From Rheinheimera tangshanensis (GTDB lineage: Bacteria; Pseudomonadota; Gammaproteobacteria; Enterobacterales; Alteromonadaceae), in contig NZ_BMLH01000002.1 of assembly GCF_014645135.1 (NCBI RefSeq), positions 124,001 through 188,000 of the forward strand: DNA of 64,000 nucleotides, read 5' to 3'. Shown piece after piece: positions 34,324 to 42,047 of this stretch. Below the pieces are notes generated by a model, which saw only the letters and a program-made list of their open reading frames with translations, had not been told where the DNA came from and did not search any database. Both the position numbers and the translations under genes were made by a program. Every line of letters starts with the position of its first letter. Within the stretch, counting starts at the first letter, position 1.

Positions 34324-35205
34324 ATGATTCTTACAGAGACACAGCAGAAGTTGTTAAGCGGGGATTTAGCATTAGCCGCTACGCCTTATGCCTTAACCCG
34401 GCAACAACGCAGTTTTGAAGTTGCCAGCCAAAGATGCAAGAGCCGCCTGGCGGATCTAAGTAAAGCTTTGCAGGCTGAATTGGGTCGGATGTTGACCGAT
34501 GTAGTCTTTGAGCTGGACCTGAATTTATGCAGTGGTGTAGGCCTGGAAAATTGGTTGGCAGAACCCGGAATTTTATTATTGGACGCCGCTTTGCCGCTGG
34601 ACAAAGAACGGCTGTGTTATATGTCGATTGACCATCAGGCTGTGCACAATATGGCTGACTTATGCCTGGGTGGGCAGCTGACAGACAAGACGCAAATCCA
34701 GGAAAAAGTTGAATTCAGTAGCTCTGAAAACCGTATTTGCTGTCGTTTATTACAAAAACAAGTCCAGGCTCTGATGCAATTGCTGTTTAACCAGCATTTA
34801 CCTCTGACTGCACATTTGTATAAGCAAAAACTGCAGCTGGACGCTTTTAGTTATTTGCCACTCAAGGTACGGCTGATTTTAGAGAAAGAAGCAGTCAGCT
34901 GGTTTTTATGGCTACCTATTGAGCTGTTATTGCAGGAGAACGATGAGTTATTTAGTGCTGATAGTTCTCAAGGTGAAGCTTTGTTCGTCGATTGGCAGCA
35001 GGTACCGGTGCGCTGCACTGTCGAAATGGCCCGTAAGCAAGTCACAGTCAAACAGTTGCAAGACTGGTTACAGGGAGAAGTATTGGCCATAGAGCTGTTT
35101 AGCTCTATGCGGTTCCAATTAGGTAAACAAGTGCTGTTTCATGGCACTGTGGCCGAAGAAGGTCAGGTATTAATGTTCCAGGTGACGGAAAAACAGGAGA
35201 AATAA
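34324..35205 (+). CDS. fliM: FliM-type flagellar motor switch protein (divergent, lateral type)
   Basis: A 293-residue protein with weak but consistent FliM layout: a middle domain (LGRMLTDVVFELDLNLCSGVGLENWLAEPGILLLDAALPLDKERLCYMSIDHQAVHNMADLCLGG) and a C-terminal SpoA-like domain (PVRCTVEMARKQVTVKQLQDWLQGEVLAIEL). The N-terminal L-S-Q-x-E-I-D-A-L-L CheY-binding motif is absent (MILTETQQKLLSGD instead). Position before fliN-fliP confirms the identity. Chemotactic switching via FliM is therefore doubtful. Confidence 0.85.
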   Translation: MILTETQQKLLSGDLALAATPYALTRQQRSFEVASQRCKSRLADLSKALQAELGRMLTDVVFELDLNLCSGVGLENWLAEPGILLLDAALPLDKERLCYMSIDHQAVHNMADLCLGGQLTDKTQIQEKVEFSSSENRICCRLLQKQVQALMQLLFNQHLPLTAHLYKQKLQLDAFSYLPLKVRLILEKEAVSWFLWLPIELLLQENDELFSADSSQGEALFVDWQQVPVRCTVEMARKQVTVKQLQDWLQGEVLAIELFSSMRFQLGKQVLFHGTVAEEGQVLMFQVTEKQEK

Positions 35206-35561
35206 TGATGAGTAATGTGCAAACAAATGCAGACAGCATGATGGATGACATCAGTATGCTGGATATGGGGGAGTTATTTGGTGAGGACAAAACTGAAAAA
35301 CCGGCCGGAGCATTGGGTATGGACATGTTCCGTGATGTGCCTCTGACCGTGACCTTAGAAGTGTCCAGCACCGAAGTTACCTTAGGTGAGTTGAGTGGGG
35401 CTGAAGCTGGTGATGTATTGCCACTGGATAAGCCTATTGGTGAACCTCTTGATGTCAAAGTGAACGGGGTGTTATTTGCTAAAGCTGAAGTGGTGATGGT
35501 CAACGGTAAATACGGCTTGAAGTTTGTCTCTACTCAAAACAGCCCGACCCGTCATGCCTAA
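35205..35561 (+). CDS. fliN: FliN, flagellar motor switch/C-ring protein
   Basis: A 118-residue protein: acidic N-terminus followed by the SpoA domain FRDVPLTVTLEVSSTEVTLGELSGAEAGDVLPLDKPIGEPLDVKVNGVLFAKAEVVMVNGKYGLKFVS, a clean FliN signature. It overlaps the fliM stop by 1 bp and the fliP start by 8 bp. With FliM it forms the lower C-ring. Confidence 0.94.
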   Translation: MMSNVQTNADSMMDDISMLDMGELFGEDKTEKPAGALGMDMFRDVPLTVTLEVSSTEVTLGELSGAEAGDVLPLDKPIGEPLDVKVNGVLFAKAEVVMVNGKYGLKFVSTQNSPTRHA

Positions 35562-36291
35562 GATCTTACTGACTCTGGCCGCACTGCTGCTGCCTTTGGG
35601 GCTGTCAGCTCAGGATCTGACCTTGTTGTCTGTGACGGACAGCGCAACAGGACAAGATTACAGCGTGAAACTGCAAATTTTGCTGTTGATGACGGTGTTG
35701 AGTCTGATCCCCGGCATAGTGCTGATGATGACCTCTTTTACCCGCATTATTATAGTGCTGGCTATTTTGCGTCAGGCGCTGGGGTTAGCCCAAAGCCCGC
35801 CAAACCGGATTTTAATTGGCATAGCTTTGATGTTGAGTCTGCTGATTATGAAGCCTGTCTGGCAGGATATTTACCAGAATGCCTTCAAACCTTATCAGGC
35901 TGAAACCCTATCTTTGGAGCAGGCGATAGCCCGGGCTGAACAGCCGGTACGGCAATTTATGCTGGCACAAATTCGTGAGAACGAACTACATCAGGTGTTA
36001 AAAATTGCCAATGAGCCGACCACCAGAGCAGCGGCAGATTTAACTTTTGATGTCTTGTTACCGGCTTTTGTATTAAGTGAACTGACCACAGCTTTTCAGA
36101 TAGGTTTTATGTTGTTTATCCCCTTTTTGATCATCGATCTGGTGGTCGCCAGCGTGCTGATGTCTATGGGTATGATGATGTTGTCGCCTTTGATTATTAG
36201 TTTGCCCTTTAAGCTGATGATTTTTGTGCTGGCGGATGGCTGGTCTATGGTGGCAGGCACTTTAGCTGCCAGCTTTGGAGCTGCGCCATGA
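35554..36291 (+). CDS. fliP: FliP, flagellar export gate protein
   Basis: A 245-residue membrane protein with a signal-like start (MPKILLTLAALLLPLGLSAQ). The FliP core is LLLMTVLSLIPGIVLMMTSFTRIIIVLAILRQALGLAQSPPNRILIGIALMLSLLIM, and the C-terminus is FVLSELTTAFQIGFMLFIPFLIIDLVVASVLMSMGMMML. No fliO precedes it, as is common in lateral systems. It overlaps both neighbours by a few bp. Confidence 0.96.
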   Translation: MPKILLTLAALLLPLGLSAQDLTLLSVTDSATGQDYSVKLQILLLMTVLSLIPGIVLMMTSFTRIIIVLAILRQALGLAQSPPNRILIGIALMLSLLIMKPVWQDIYQNAFKPYQAETLSLEQAIARAEQPVRQFMLAQIRENELHQVLKIANEPTTRAAADLTFDVLLPAFVLSELTTAFQIGFMLFIPFLIIDLVVASVLMSMGMMMLSPLIISLPFKLMIFVLADGWSMVAGTLAASFGAAP

Positions 36292-36557
36292 ATCCGGGTA
36301 TGGCGACACAGCTGATCAGCGACGCCATTTTTACTATTATCGAAATGTTACTGGTGCTGATAGTGCCAGGTTTGATCCTGGGTATTCTGGTGGCCGTGTT
36401 CCAGGCGGCTACGTCGATTCAGGAACAAACCTTAACCTTTTTACCTCGTATGTTGCTGACACTGTTAATGGTGGTGTTTGCCGGGCATTGGCTGATCCAG
36501 AAGTTACTGGACTGGTTTGCTAATTTAAGTCAAATGATCCCGGCCATCTTGGGGTGA
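36288..36557 (+). CDS. fliQ: FliQ, flagellar export gate protein
   Basis: An 89-residue protein with two TM segments: ISDAIFTIIEMLLVLIVPGLILGILVAVFQAATSIQEQTLTFLPRMLLTLLMVVFAGHWLIQKLLDWF. Length and the A-T-x-I-Q-E-Q-T-L-x-F-x-P motif are diagnostic. It overlaps fliP by 4 bp (ATGA). Confidence 0.95.
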   Translation: MNPGMATQLISDAIFTIIEMLLVLIVPGLILGILVAVFQAATSIQEQTLTFLPRMLLTLLMVVFAGHWLIQKLLDWFANLSQMIPAILG

Positions 36558-36564
36558 GCAACTC

Positions 36565-37341
36565 ATGAGCTCGTTACTAAGCCTGACAACAGATCAATTG
36601 ATGGTGTGGTTTGGCACCTTATGGTGGCCTTTTGTCCGGTTGGCGGCTTTTTTCTGGGCCTTGCCTGTATTTGATAATCCTGCTGTGGTCCCCAGAGCCC
36701 GTATTATTCTGGCGCTGTTTCTAAGCTTTTTACTGGCGCCTTCTGTTGAGGTCAAAGCCATAGATCCTTTTTCTCTGGAAGGGGCTGTAGTGACGCTGGA
36801 GCAGGTGATTTTTGCGGTCATTATGGCCGGTGCAGTGCGGATGTTATTTGAAGTGCTGGCGCTGGTGGGCCTGATGATTTCGATGCAAATGGGTTTGTCT
36901 ATGGCCATGATGATGGACCCGGCCAGTGGAGACTCAGTCTCGGTATTAAGTCAGTTATTCTGGGTAATGACAGCGCTGCTGTTTTTCGCTTTAAATGGTC
37001 ATTTGATCAGCCTGCAAATTATGGTCGACAGTTTTAGTCTCTGGCCTGTTGGTGTCAGTTTGTATCAGTTGGATCTGATGCTACTGATAAATTTATTTGG
37101 CTGGATGTTTGGTGCCGCTTTACTGGTTGCTCTGCCCGCTATTATTGCCATGCTGCTGGTGAACTTAACCTTTGGTATTGCCAGTCGCTCTGCTCCGAGT
37201 ATGAATTTGTTTTCTTTAGGTTTTCCGATGACCCTGTTGTTGGGTTTTGTCTGTGTGTTTTTGACTTTAAGCCAGATGGGTAATCACTTTTCTGTTTTAG
37301 CCGAGCATGTGCTGGGCGTGATGCAACTGGTGATGAGCTGA
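36565..37341 (+). CDS. fliR: FliR, flagellar export gate protein
   Basis: A 258-residue membrane protein with about six TM segments (WPFVRLAAFFWALPVFDNPAVVPRARIILALFLSFLLAPSV; LVGLMISMQMGLSMAMMMDPASGDSVSVLSQLFWVM; NLTFGIASRSAPSMNLFSLGFPMTLLLGF). The P-R-x-R-I and N-x-F-S-L-G-F-P blocks are typical of FliR. It lies between fliQ and flhB. Confidence 0.95.
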   Translation: MSSLLSLTTDQLMVWFGTLWWPFVRLAAFFWALPVFDNPAVVPRARIILALFLSFLLAPSVEVKAIDPFSLEGAVVTLEQVIFAVIMAGAVRMLFEVLALVGLMISMQMGLSMAMMMDPASGDSVSVLSQLFWVMTALLFFALNGHLISLQIMVDSFSLWPVGVSLYQLDLMLLINLFGWMFGAALLVALPAIIAMLLVNLTFGIASRSAPSMNLFSLGFPMTLLLGFVCVFLTLSQMGNHFSVLAEHVLGVMQLVMS

Positions 37342-37355
37342 GGGGCTAAGTCGTT

Positions 37356-38510
37356 ATGTCAGAAAATACCGGTCAGAACAAAACCGAACAACCCACAGAG
37401 CAGCGACTCAGGAAATCCCGTGAGGAAGGGCAGGTTGCCCGCTCCAAAGAGCTGAATACGGCGCTGCTGTTGCTGCTCGGCAGTGCGGCGTTATTGTGGT
37501 TTGCCGATATGTTTATGCAGCTGTTTTATCAGTTGGTGCAAAGCAGCTGGCAACTGGATAAAGATGCGCTAAAACAAGGTGATTTAATGACAGGGGCTAT
37601 CGCTGATGCCTTGCTTGCTATGCTGGGTGCAAGCCTGCCTTTTCTGCTGACTTTGTTTATTGCCAGTTGGGTCGCAGGTATTTTGCCGGGAGGCGCGATT
37701 TTTTCCAGTAAATTGCTTGGGCCTAAATTCAGCAACATGAATCCTATTGCCGGTTTAGGCCGGATGTTTGGCAGCGAAAGTCTGGTTGAACTTGGCAAAT
37801 CTATTTTAAAAGTCTTATTGCTGGGGTTCTGTTTATGGGGCCTGATGAGTCATCTGGCGACCCGCTTATTGTTTTTACAGCGGATGGATCTGGCAACAGC
37901 AGCCAAAGATGGCCTGGAAGTGTTGTCCTTCAGTCTGATGGTGCTGGCTTTGGTGCTGTTAATAGTGGCAGTCATTGATGTGCCATTTCAGCAATTTAAA
38001 GTGGCTAATAAGCTGAAAATGACCAAACAGGAAGTGAAAGACGAGCGTAAATCCACAGATGGCAACCCGGAAATTAAAGGCCGCATTCGACAAATTCAGT
38101 ACCAGATTGCGAGCAGACGTATTGAAGACAGAGTACCGACTGCTGATGTGATTATTACCAACCCGACTCACTACGCCGTCGCGCTGAAATACTCAGAGAA
38201 GAAAGCCAAAGCCCCTTATGTGGTGGCCAAAGGCGTCGATCAAATGGCGCTGCGCATCCGTGAACTGGCGGCTACTCATCAGCTGGAAATTATTGAATTA
38301 CCGCCGCTGGCCCGGGCAATTTATTTCTCCACCCGGGTTGATCAGGAAGTGCCTAAAGGTTTGTACACAGCTGTAGCTTATGTACTGACTTATGTGATGC
38401 AACTCAAAGCTTATAAACAGGGGCGAGGCCAAAAACCTGCGCCTATTCCCGATATTTTTATTCCGTCCAGCCTGCAGAAACAGGCCAATGAGCGAGGAAG
38501 TACATTGTGA
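37356..38510 (+). CDS. flhB: FlhB, flagellar export switch protein
   Basis: A 384-residue protein: TEQPTEQRLRKSREEGQVARSKELNTALLLL, four TM segments, and a cytoplasmic domain with the autocleavage motif NPTH (IITNPTHYAVALKYSEKKAKAPYVVAKGVDQMALRIRELA). It switches substrate class from hook to filament together with FliK. Its stop overlaps the flhA GTG start. Confidence 0.96.
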   Translation: MSENTGQNKTEQPTEQRLRKSREEGQVARSKELNTALLLLLGSAALLWFADMFMQLFYQLVQSSWQLDKDALKQGDLMTGAIADALLAMLGASLPFLLTLFIASWVAGILPGGAIFSSKLLGPKFSNMNPIAGLGRMFGSESLVELGKSILKVLLLGFCLWGLMSHLATRLLFLQRMDLATAAKDGLEVLSFSLMVLALVLLIVAVIDVPFQQFKVANKLKMTKQEVKDERKSTDGNPEIKGRIRQIQYQIASRRIEDRVPTADVIITNPTHYAVALKYSEKKAKAPYVVAKGVDQMALRIRELAATHQLEIIELPPLARAIYFSTRVDQEVPKGLYTAVAYVLTYVMQLKAYKQGRGQKPAPIPDIFIPSSLQKQANERGSTL

Positions 38511-40579
38511 ACTGGCGTTCTTTAACTCAACCGTACACCGCAATTCCTGTGTTATTGCTGGCCATTTTGGCCATGGTGGTGTTGCCTTTACCGGCCTGGC
38601 TGCTGGATGCGTTATTCACTTTTAACATAGTGCTGTCGATCATCGTGCTGTTGGTGGCGGTCTCCAGCCAAAAACCGCTGGATTTCTCTGTGTTTCCGAC
38701 TGTGTTGCTGGTTGCGACCTTAATGCGCCTGACGCTGAACGTGGCGTCTACCCGGGTGGTGTTGTTACACGGCCATGAGGGCACTCATGTGGCTGGTAAT
38801 GTGATCCAGTCTTTTGGTGAAGTGGTGATAGGCGGCAACTATGTGGTCGGTATGGTGGTTTTTATCATTCTGATGATCATCAACTTTGTGGTTATTACCA
38901 AAGGTGGCGAGCGTATTTCTGAAGTGGCAGCCCGTTTTACCCTGGACGCCATGCCGGGTAAACAAATGGCGATAGACGCCGATTTAAACGCTGGTTTAAT
39001 AGCACCGGAACAAGCCAAAGAACGTCGTCAGACCATAGCCAAAGAAGCCGACTTTTATGGTTCTATGGATGGTGCCTCTAAGTTTGTCCGTGGTGATGCC
39101 ATTGCTGGTTTAGTGATCTTAGTCATTAACCTTTTAGGTGGTGTGGCCATTGGTGTCTTTATGCATGGCCTGGGTTTGGGTGAGTCATTCCAGCGTTTTG
39201 CTTTATTGACCATAGGTGATGGTTTAGTCGCTCAGGTGCCATCCTTACTGATGTCGGTCGCTGCCGCTATTATTGTCACCCGGATGAATGACGAAGGTGA
39301 AATGTCGGACGAAGTGGGCCGACAGTTATTGGCCTCCCCCCGGGTTTTGCTGACCGCGGCTTTGATTATGACAGTGCTGGGTTTAGTGCCAGGTATGCCA
39401 ACAGCCGCCTTTTTAATTTTTGCTGCGCCTTTATATTTTGCCGCCTGGCGCCTGCAGCAAAAAGCGGATGGTCGCAGTTACACTGAAGTTGAAGCACTGA
39501 CCGAAAAAATCAGTCAGGAACCTGCGGCTCTGGTCTGGGAAGATTTGCCTTTTATCGATCGGGTCTCCGTCGAGCTGGGCTTCCGCCTGGTCTATCTGGC
39601 CGATAAAGAGCAGGGCGAAACTTTATTACAAACCTTAAGAGGGGTACGTAAAACCCTATCAGAGCAATCCGGCTTTTTATTGCCTGAAGTGCGGGTGCGC
39701 GACAGCTTAAAACAAAATCCTCAGGAGTATCGGATTAAACTGGCGGGAGTGCCGCTGGTATCGGGAAAATTGCAACCGCAAAAGCTGCTGGCTCTGAATA
39801 CAGGTGATATTTATGGTCAGATGGACGGGGAGTTAACTGTTGATCCGGCCTATGGCTTAGAAGCGGTTTGGATTGAACCAGAGCAAAAAGCCAAAGCGTT
39901 AAATTTAGGCTATTCAGTGGTGGATGCCGCTACCGTCATTGCTACTCATGTTGGCAAAGTGATCAAAGAGAATCTGGCCGATCTATTTTTATTTGAGGAT
40001 ATTAAACAATTTAACAAACGCCTGGCGCAGGTGGCCCCAACTTTGGCTGAGAGTTTAGAAAAGGCTTTAACCCCTAATCTGCAACTGAAAGTCTATCGTT
40101 TGTTACTCAAAGAGCAGGTCAGTTTAGGCGATGTAGTGACCATAGCCACAGCTTTGGTGGATAGTGCTGAAGTGACCAAAGATCCGATCTTACTGACCAG
40201 TGATGTGCGCTGTGCGCTGCAACGCGTGCTGGTAAAACAAGTGTTGGGAGAGAGGGAAGAGCTGGCGGCTTATAGTCTGGATGAGAAGCTGGAGCAAACC
40301 TTACAAAGTGCGTTAAATCAGGCGATGCAGGCAGGTAAGGTGGCGCTGGATAGTTTCCCTGTGGCGCCTAATTTACTCAGCCAATTTCAGCGTGCTATGC
40401 CGCAGGTGAAAGAGCAAATGCAGCAACAGGGTTATCAGCCAGTGTTGGTAGTTTTACCACAATTGCGGCCTTTACTGGCGCGTTATGCCCGTACTTTTAC
40501 CCAAGGCTCGCTGGTAGTGTTGTCTTATAACGAAATTCCAGAGCAAATTCGGGTCAATGTATTAGGAACTTTAGGTTAA
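38507..40579 (+). CDS. flhA: FlhA, flagellar export gate protein
   Basis: A 690-residue protein starting with GTG in a GTGA overlap with the flhB stop. The N-terminal ~330 residues hold about eight TM segments (SQKPLDFSVFPTVLLVATLMRLTLNVASTRVVLLHGHEGT; FTLDAMPGKQMAIDADLNAGLI). The cytoplasmic domain has YGLEAVWIEPEQKAKALNLGYSVVDAATVIATHVGKVIKENLADLF. Length and all main blocks fit. It closes the fliT-to-flhA operon. Confidence 0.96.
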   Translation: MNWRSLTQPYTAIPVLLLAILAMVVLPLPAWLLDALFTFNIVLSIIVLLVAVSSQKPLDFSVFPTVLLVATLMRLTLNVASTRVVLLHGHEGTHVAGNVIQSFGEVVIGGNYVVGMVVFIILMIINFVVITKGGERISEVAARFTLDAMPGKQMAIDADLNAGLIAPEQAKERRQTIAKEADFYGSMDGASKFVRGDAIAGLVILVINLLGGVAIGVFMHGLGLGESFQRFALLTIGDGLVAQVPSLLMSVAAAIIVTRMNDEGEMSDEVGRQLLASPRVLLTAALIMTVLGLVPGMPTAAFLIFAAPLYFAAWRLQQKADGRSYTEVEALTEKISQEPAALVWEDLPFIDRVSVELGFRLVYLADKEQGETLLQTLRGVRKTLSEQSGFLLPEVRVRDSLKQNPQEYRIKLAGVPLVSGKLQPQKLLALNTGDIYGQMDGELTVDPAYGLEAVWIEPEQKAKALNLGYSVVDAATVIATHVGKVIKENLADLFLFEDIKQFNKRLAQVAPTLAESLEKALTPNLQLKVYRLLLKEQVSLGDVVTIATALVDSAEVTKDPILLTSDVRCALQRVLVKQVLGEREELAAYSLDEKLEQTLQSALNQAMQAGKVALDSFPVAPNLLSQFQRAMPQVKEQMQQQGYQPVLVVLPQLRPLLARYARTFTQGSLVVLSYNEIPEQIRVNVLGTLG

Positions 40580-40682
40580 AAGGCGACTAAATAACAACAA
40601 AAAAGATCTGGCCTCGAGCCTTTTGTCGCTTAAAAGGATAGTTTTGTCGCAATTCAGCCTGAATTCAGGTTAAGGCCTGGCT

Positions 40683-40710
40683 TTGTAACCAAAAGGTCAT
40701 GTGTTATAGT
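40683..40710 (+). promoter_or_regulatory. Candidate sigma-70 promoter upstream of the riboswitch
   Basis: TTGTAA (40683-40688), a 16-bp spacer and TATAGT (40705-40710) give a fair sigma-70 match. Transcripts would carry ~190 nt before the aptamer; promoters closer to it are also possible in the AT-rich DNA at 40826-40870. Confidence 0.4.
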
Positions 40711-40718
40711 TAGAATTC

Positions 40719-40754
40719 GCATGTTATTGAACTGTAAATGTTTTTTAAACATGC
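40719..40754. promoter_or_regulatory. Inverted repeat, possible operator at the putative transcription start
   Basis: GCATGTT (40719-40725) is mirrored by AACATGC (40748-40754), with a nested perfect palindrome ATGTTT-TTT-AAACAT (40738-40752). It begins 8 bp after the candidate -10 box. It could bind a regulator or form an RNA hairpin. Confidence 0.35.
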
Positions 40755-40904
40755 TTTCGCAATAAACCAGATTATAGTTCTATGGCTGTTTTTTGACTAA
40801 ATGATTGAAGGTCATGAAAATAAAGCTTGCAGCCAGTTTTTTTTTGTTTATTGTAGAGTATTAAGTGAGAGTTCATTTTTGTTCAGAACCTCATTTTTCT
40901 AACA

Positions 40905-41010
40905 AGCTTAGAAATTAAAAGGCAAACTGGCCTAAAGGTCAGGACGCAAAGCCTCCGGTCTAAGGATCCAAAAGGATCTACGATAGCGGGGTTGCATTAG
41001 CAAGCGGTCA
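40905..41010 (+). ncRNA. GEMM-I cyclic di-GMP riboswitch aptamer
   Basis: The aptamer carries the GEMM-I conserved core in correct order: GGCAAAC (40921-40927), a short stem CTGGCC-TAAA-GGTCAG, GACGCAAAGCCTCCGG (40943-40958), TCTAA, a second stem GATCC-AAAA-GGATC, and AGCGGGGTT (40985-40993). These are the ligand-contacting segments known from the Vc2 structure. One loop is UAAA instead of the usual GNRA. The outer ends (P1) are only approximately placed. It lies ~184 nt before the motY start, so it probably controls the motY-lafK-fliEFGHIJ transcript in response to cyclic di-GMP. Confidence 0.92.
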
Positions 41011-41122
41011 CCCAAAAGGTGAACCTGTAGGTTGATCAATACTGGTCAAGCCTCGGTTTTGCCTGTTCAGGTGGATACACCACAGATCCGTCCAGGATTT
41101 GGCTGTATGCCTGTCTGCTTTT

Positions 41123-41135
41123 TTTGCCTTTTAAT
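41123..41135 (+). promoter_or_regulatory. Candidate anti-aptamer strand in the riboswitch expression platform
   Basis: TTTGCCTTTTAAT is a perfect 13-nt complement of ATTAAAAGGCAAA at 40914-40926, which contains the conserved 5' core of the aptamer. Pairing would prevent ligand binding, so the two structures could be mutually exclusive. The same segment starts within a run of T at 41119-41125. Direction of switching cannot be deduced from sequence. Confidence 0.5.
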
Positions 41136-41193
41136 ACTGTTTGTGGTTGACGTTTTTGTCGATTGCGGTTGGGCGGTTTAAAAGGATGAACCT

Positions 41194-42030
41194 GTGATTA
41201 TTTCTTTGTTAGGTCTTTGGCTAACATCGGCTGTAGCTACTGCTCCGCAGTACACGCCCGCTATGGATCAATCAGAGTGGCGTATCAGCGGAGATCAGTT
41301 TCAGTGCCGGATGGAGCAGGATCTGGGCGCTATGGGTACTCTGGCTTTTAGTAAAGAGCCTGCCCGTGCTATTGAAATGCAACTGACTATGCATGCCGCG
41401 CATCTCGAGTTACAGGATGTGCAGGGCCATGTAGTCACTGCTGGCTGGCAACCTGAGCAGGTTGCGCCTGCGGTACAATTTTCCCCCACTTTTATTAATG
41501 CCAAAGTAGCCCGTTTTATTGAGCAGGTGCCTGTTGTGATGCAGCAGTTACAGCAGGGGTATTGGCTACAACTGATGCTGGATCTGCCAGGTCAGGAAAT
41601 CACCCTGACAGTGCCTAATATCAAATCCACTTCAGCGCTCGCGCAATTCCAAAGTTGTATTGACGCTTTATTACCTTTGTCCTGGGCTCAGGCCCGCGAA
41701 TTCCAACTGTTTTATCCACTGAATGAACGCCAGCCTTCAGCCGATGACACGGCTTACCTGAAAACCCTGGCACTTTATATTCAGCAAGACAAAGCAGTAA
41801 AAAAAGTACTGATAGACGGATATACCGACGATATGGGAAGCAGCATCGCCAACAGAGTGATGTCCGAAGAACGCGCCGATGAAGTCGCGTCACGTTTAAT
41901 TGAATTTGGTGTCAGCAAAAACAAACTGGAAATCCGTGCCCACGGCAACAGATATCCCGCGGCTGCTGGTAACAAAACACAATCGCACAACAGGAGAGTA
42001 CTGGTCCGTTTGATCCGTACTCAAAGCTGA
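41194..42030 (+). CDS. motY: MotY, T-ring/stator-associated periplasmic protein
   Basis: A 278-residue exported protein starting with GTG (AAAAGGA upstream); signal MIISLLGLWLTSAVATA. The N-terminal MotY domain (YTPAMDQSEWRISGDQFQCRMEQDLGAMGTLAFSKEPARAIEMQL) is followed by an OmpA-like domain (KKVLIDGYTDDMGSSIANRVMSEERADEVASRLIEFGVSKNKLEIRAHGNRYPAA). MotY anchors stators around the basal body. It is the first gene after the riboswitch and is followed by lafK after 17 bp. Confidence 0.93.
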   Translation: MIISLLGLWLTSAVATAPQYTPAMDQSEWRISGDQFQCRMEQDLGAMGTLAFSKEPARAIEMQLTMHAAHLELQDVQGHVVTAGWQPEQVAPAVQFSPTFINAKVARFIEQVPVVMQQLQQGYWLQLMLDLPGQEITLTVPNIKSTSALAQFQSCIDALLPLSWAQAREFQLFYPLNERQPSADDTAYLKTLALYIQQDKAVKKVLIDGYTDDMGSSIANRVMSEERADEVASRLIEFGVSKNKLEIRAHGNRYPAAAGNKTQSHNRRVLVRLIRTQS

Positions 42031-42047
42031 AAGACAAGAGTGAACCC

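Larger units (their letters stand above)
40580..41193 (+). other. 614-bp regulatory leader between flhA and motY
   Basis: This gene-free stretch is AT-rich in its first half. It contains a sigma-70-like promoter near 40683-40710, an inverted repeat at 40719-40754, a possible 16-codon leader peptide at 40814-40864, and a GEMM-I aptamer from about 40905. Behind the aptamer lie small hairpins and a T-rich segment at 41119-41132 that can pair back onto the aptamer. No protein gene longer than the leader peptide is supported. Confidence 0.7.

Noticed and set aside
40783-40797. TGGCTGTTTTTTGAC as a sigma-54 promoter before motY
   Set aside because: With GG fixed, the -12 position reads AC instead of GC, so the essential dinucleotide is missing.
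41092-41125. Intrinsic terminator at the end of the riboswitch leader
   Set aside because: A T-run exists at 41119-41125, but the preceding bases form only weak stems (GGC/GCC or ACAG/CTGT with bulges). Not convincing without a folding calculation.
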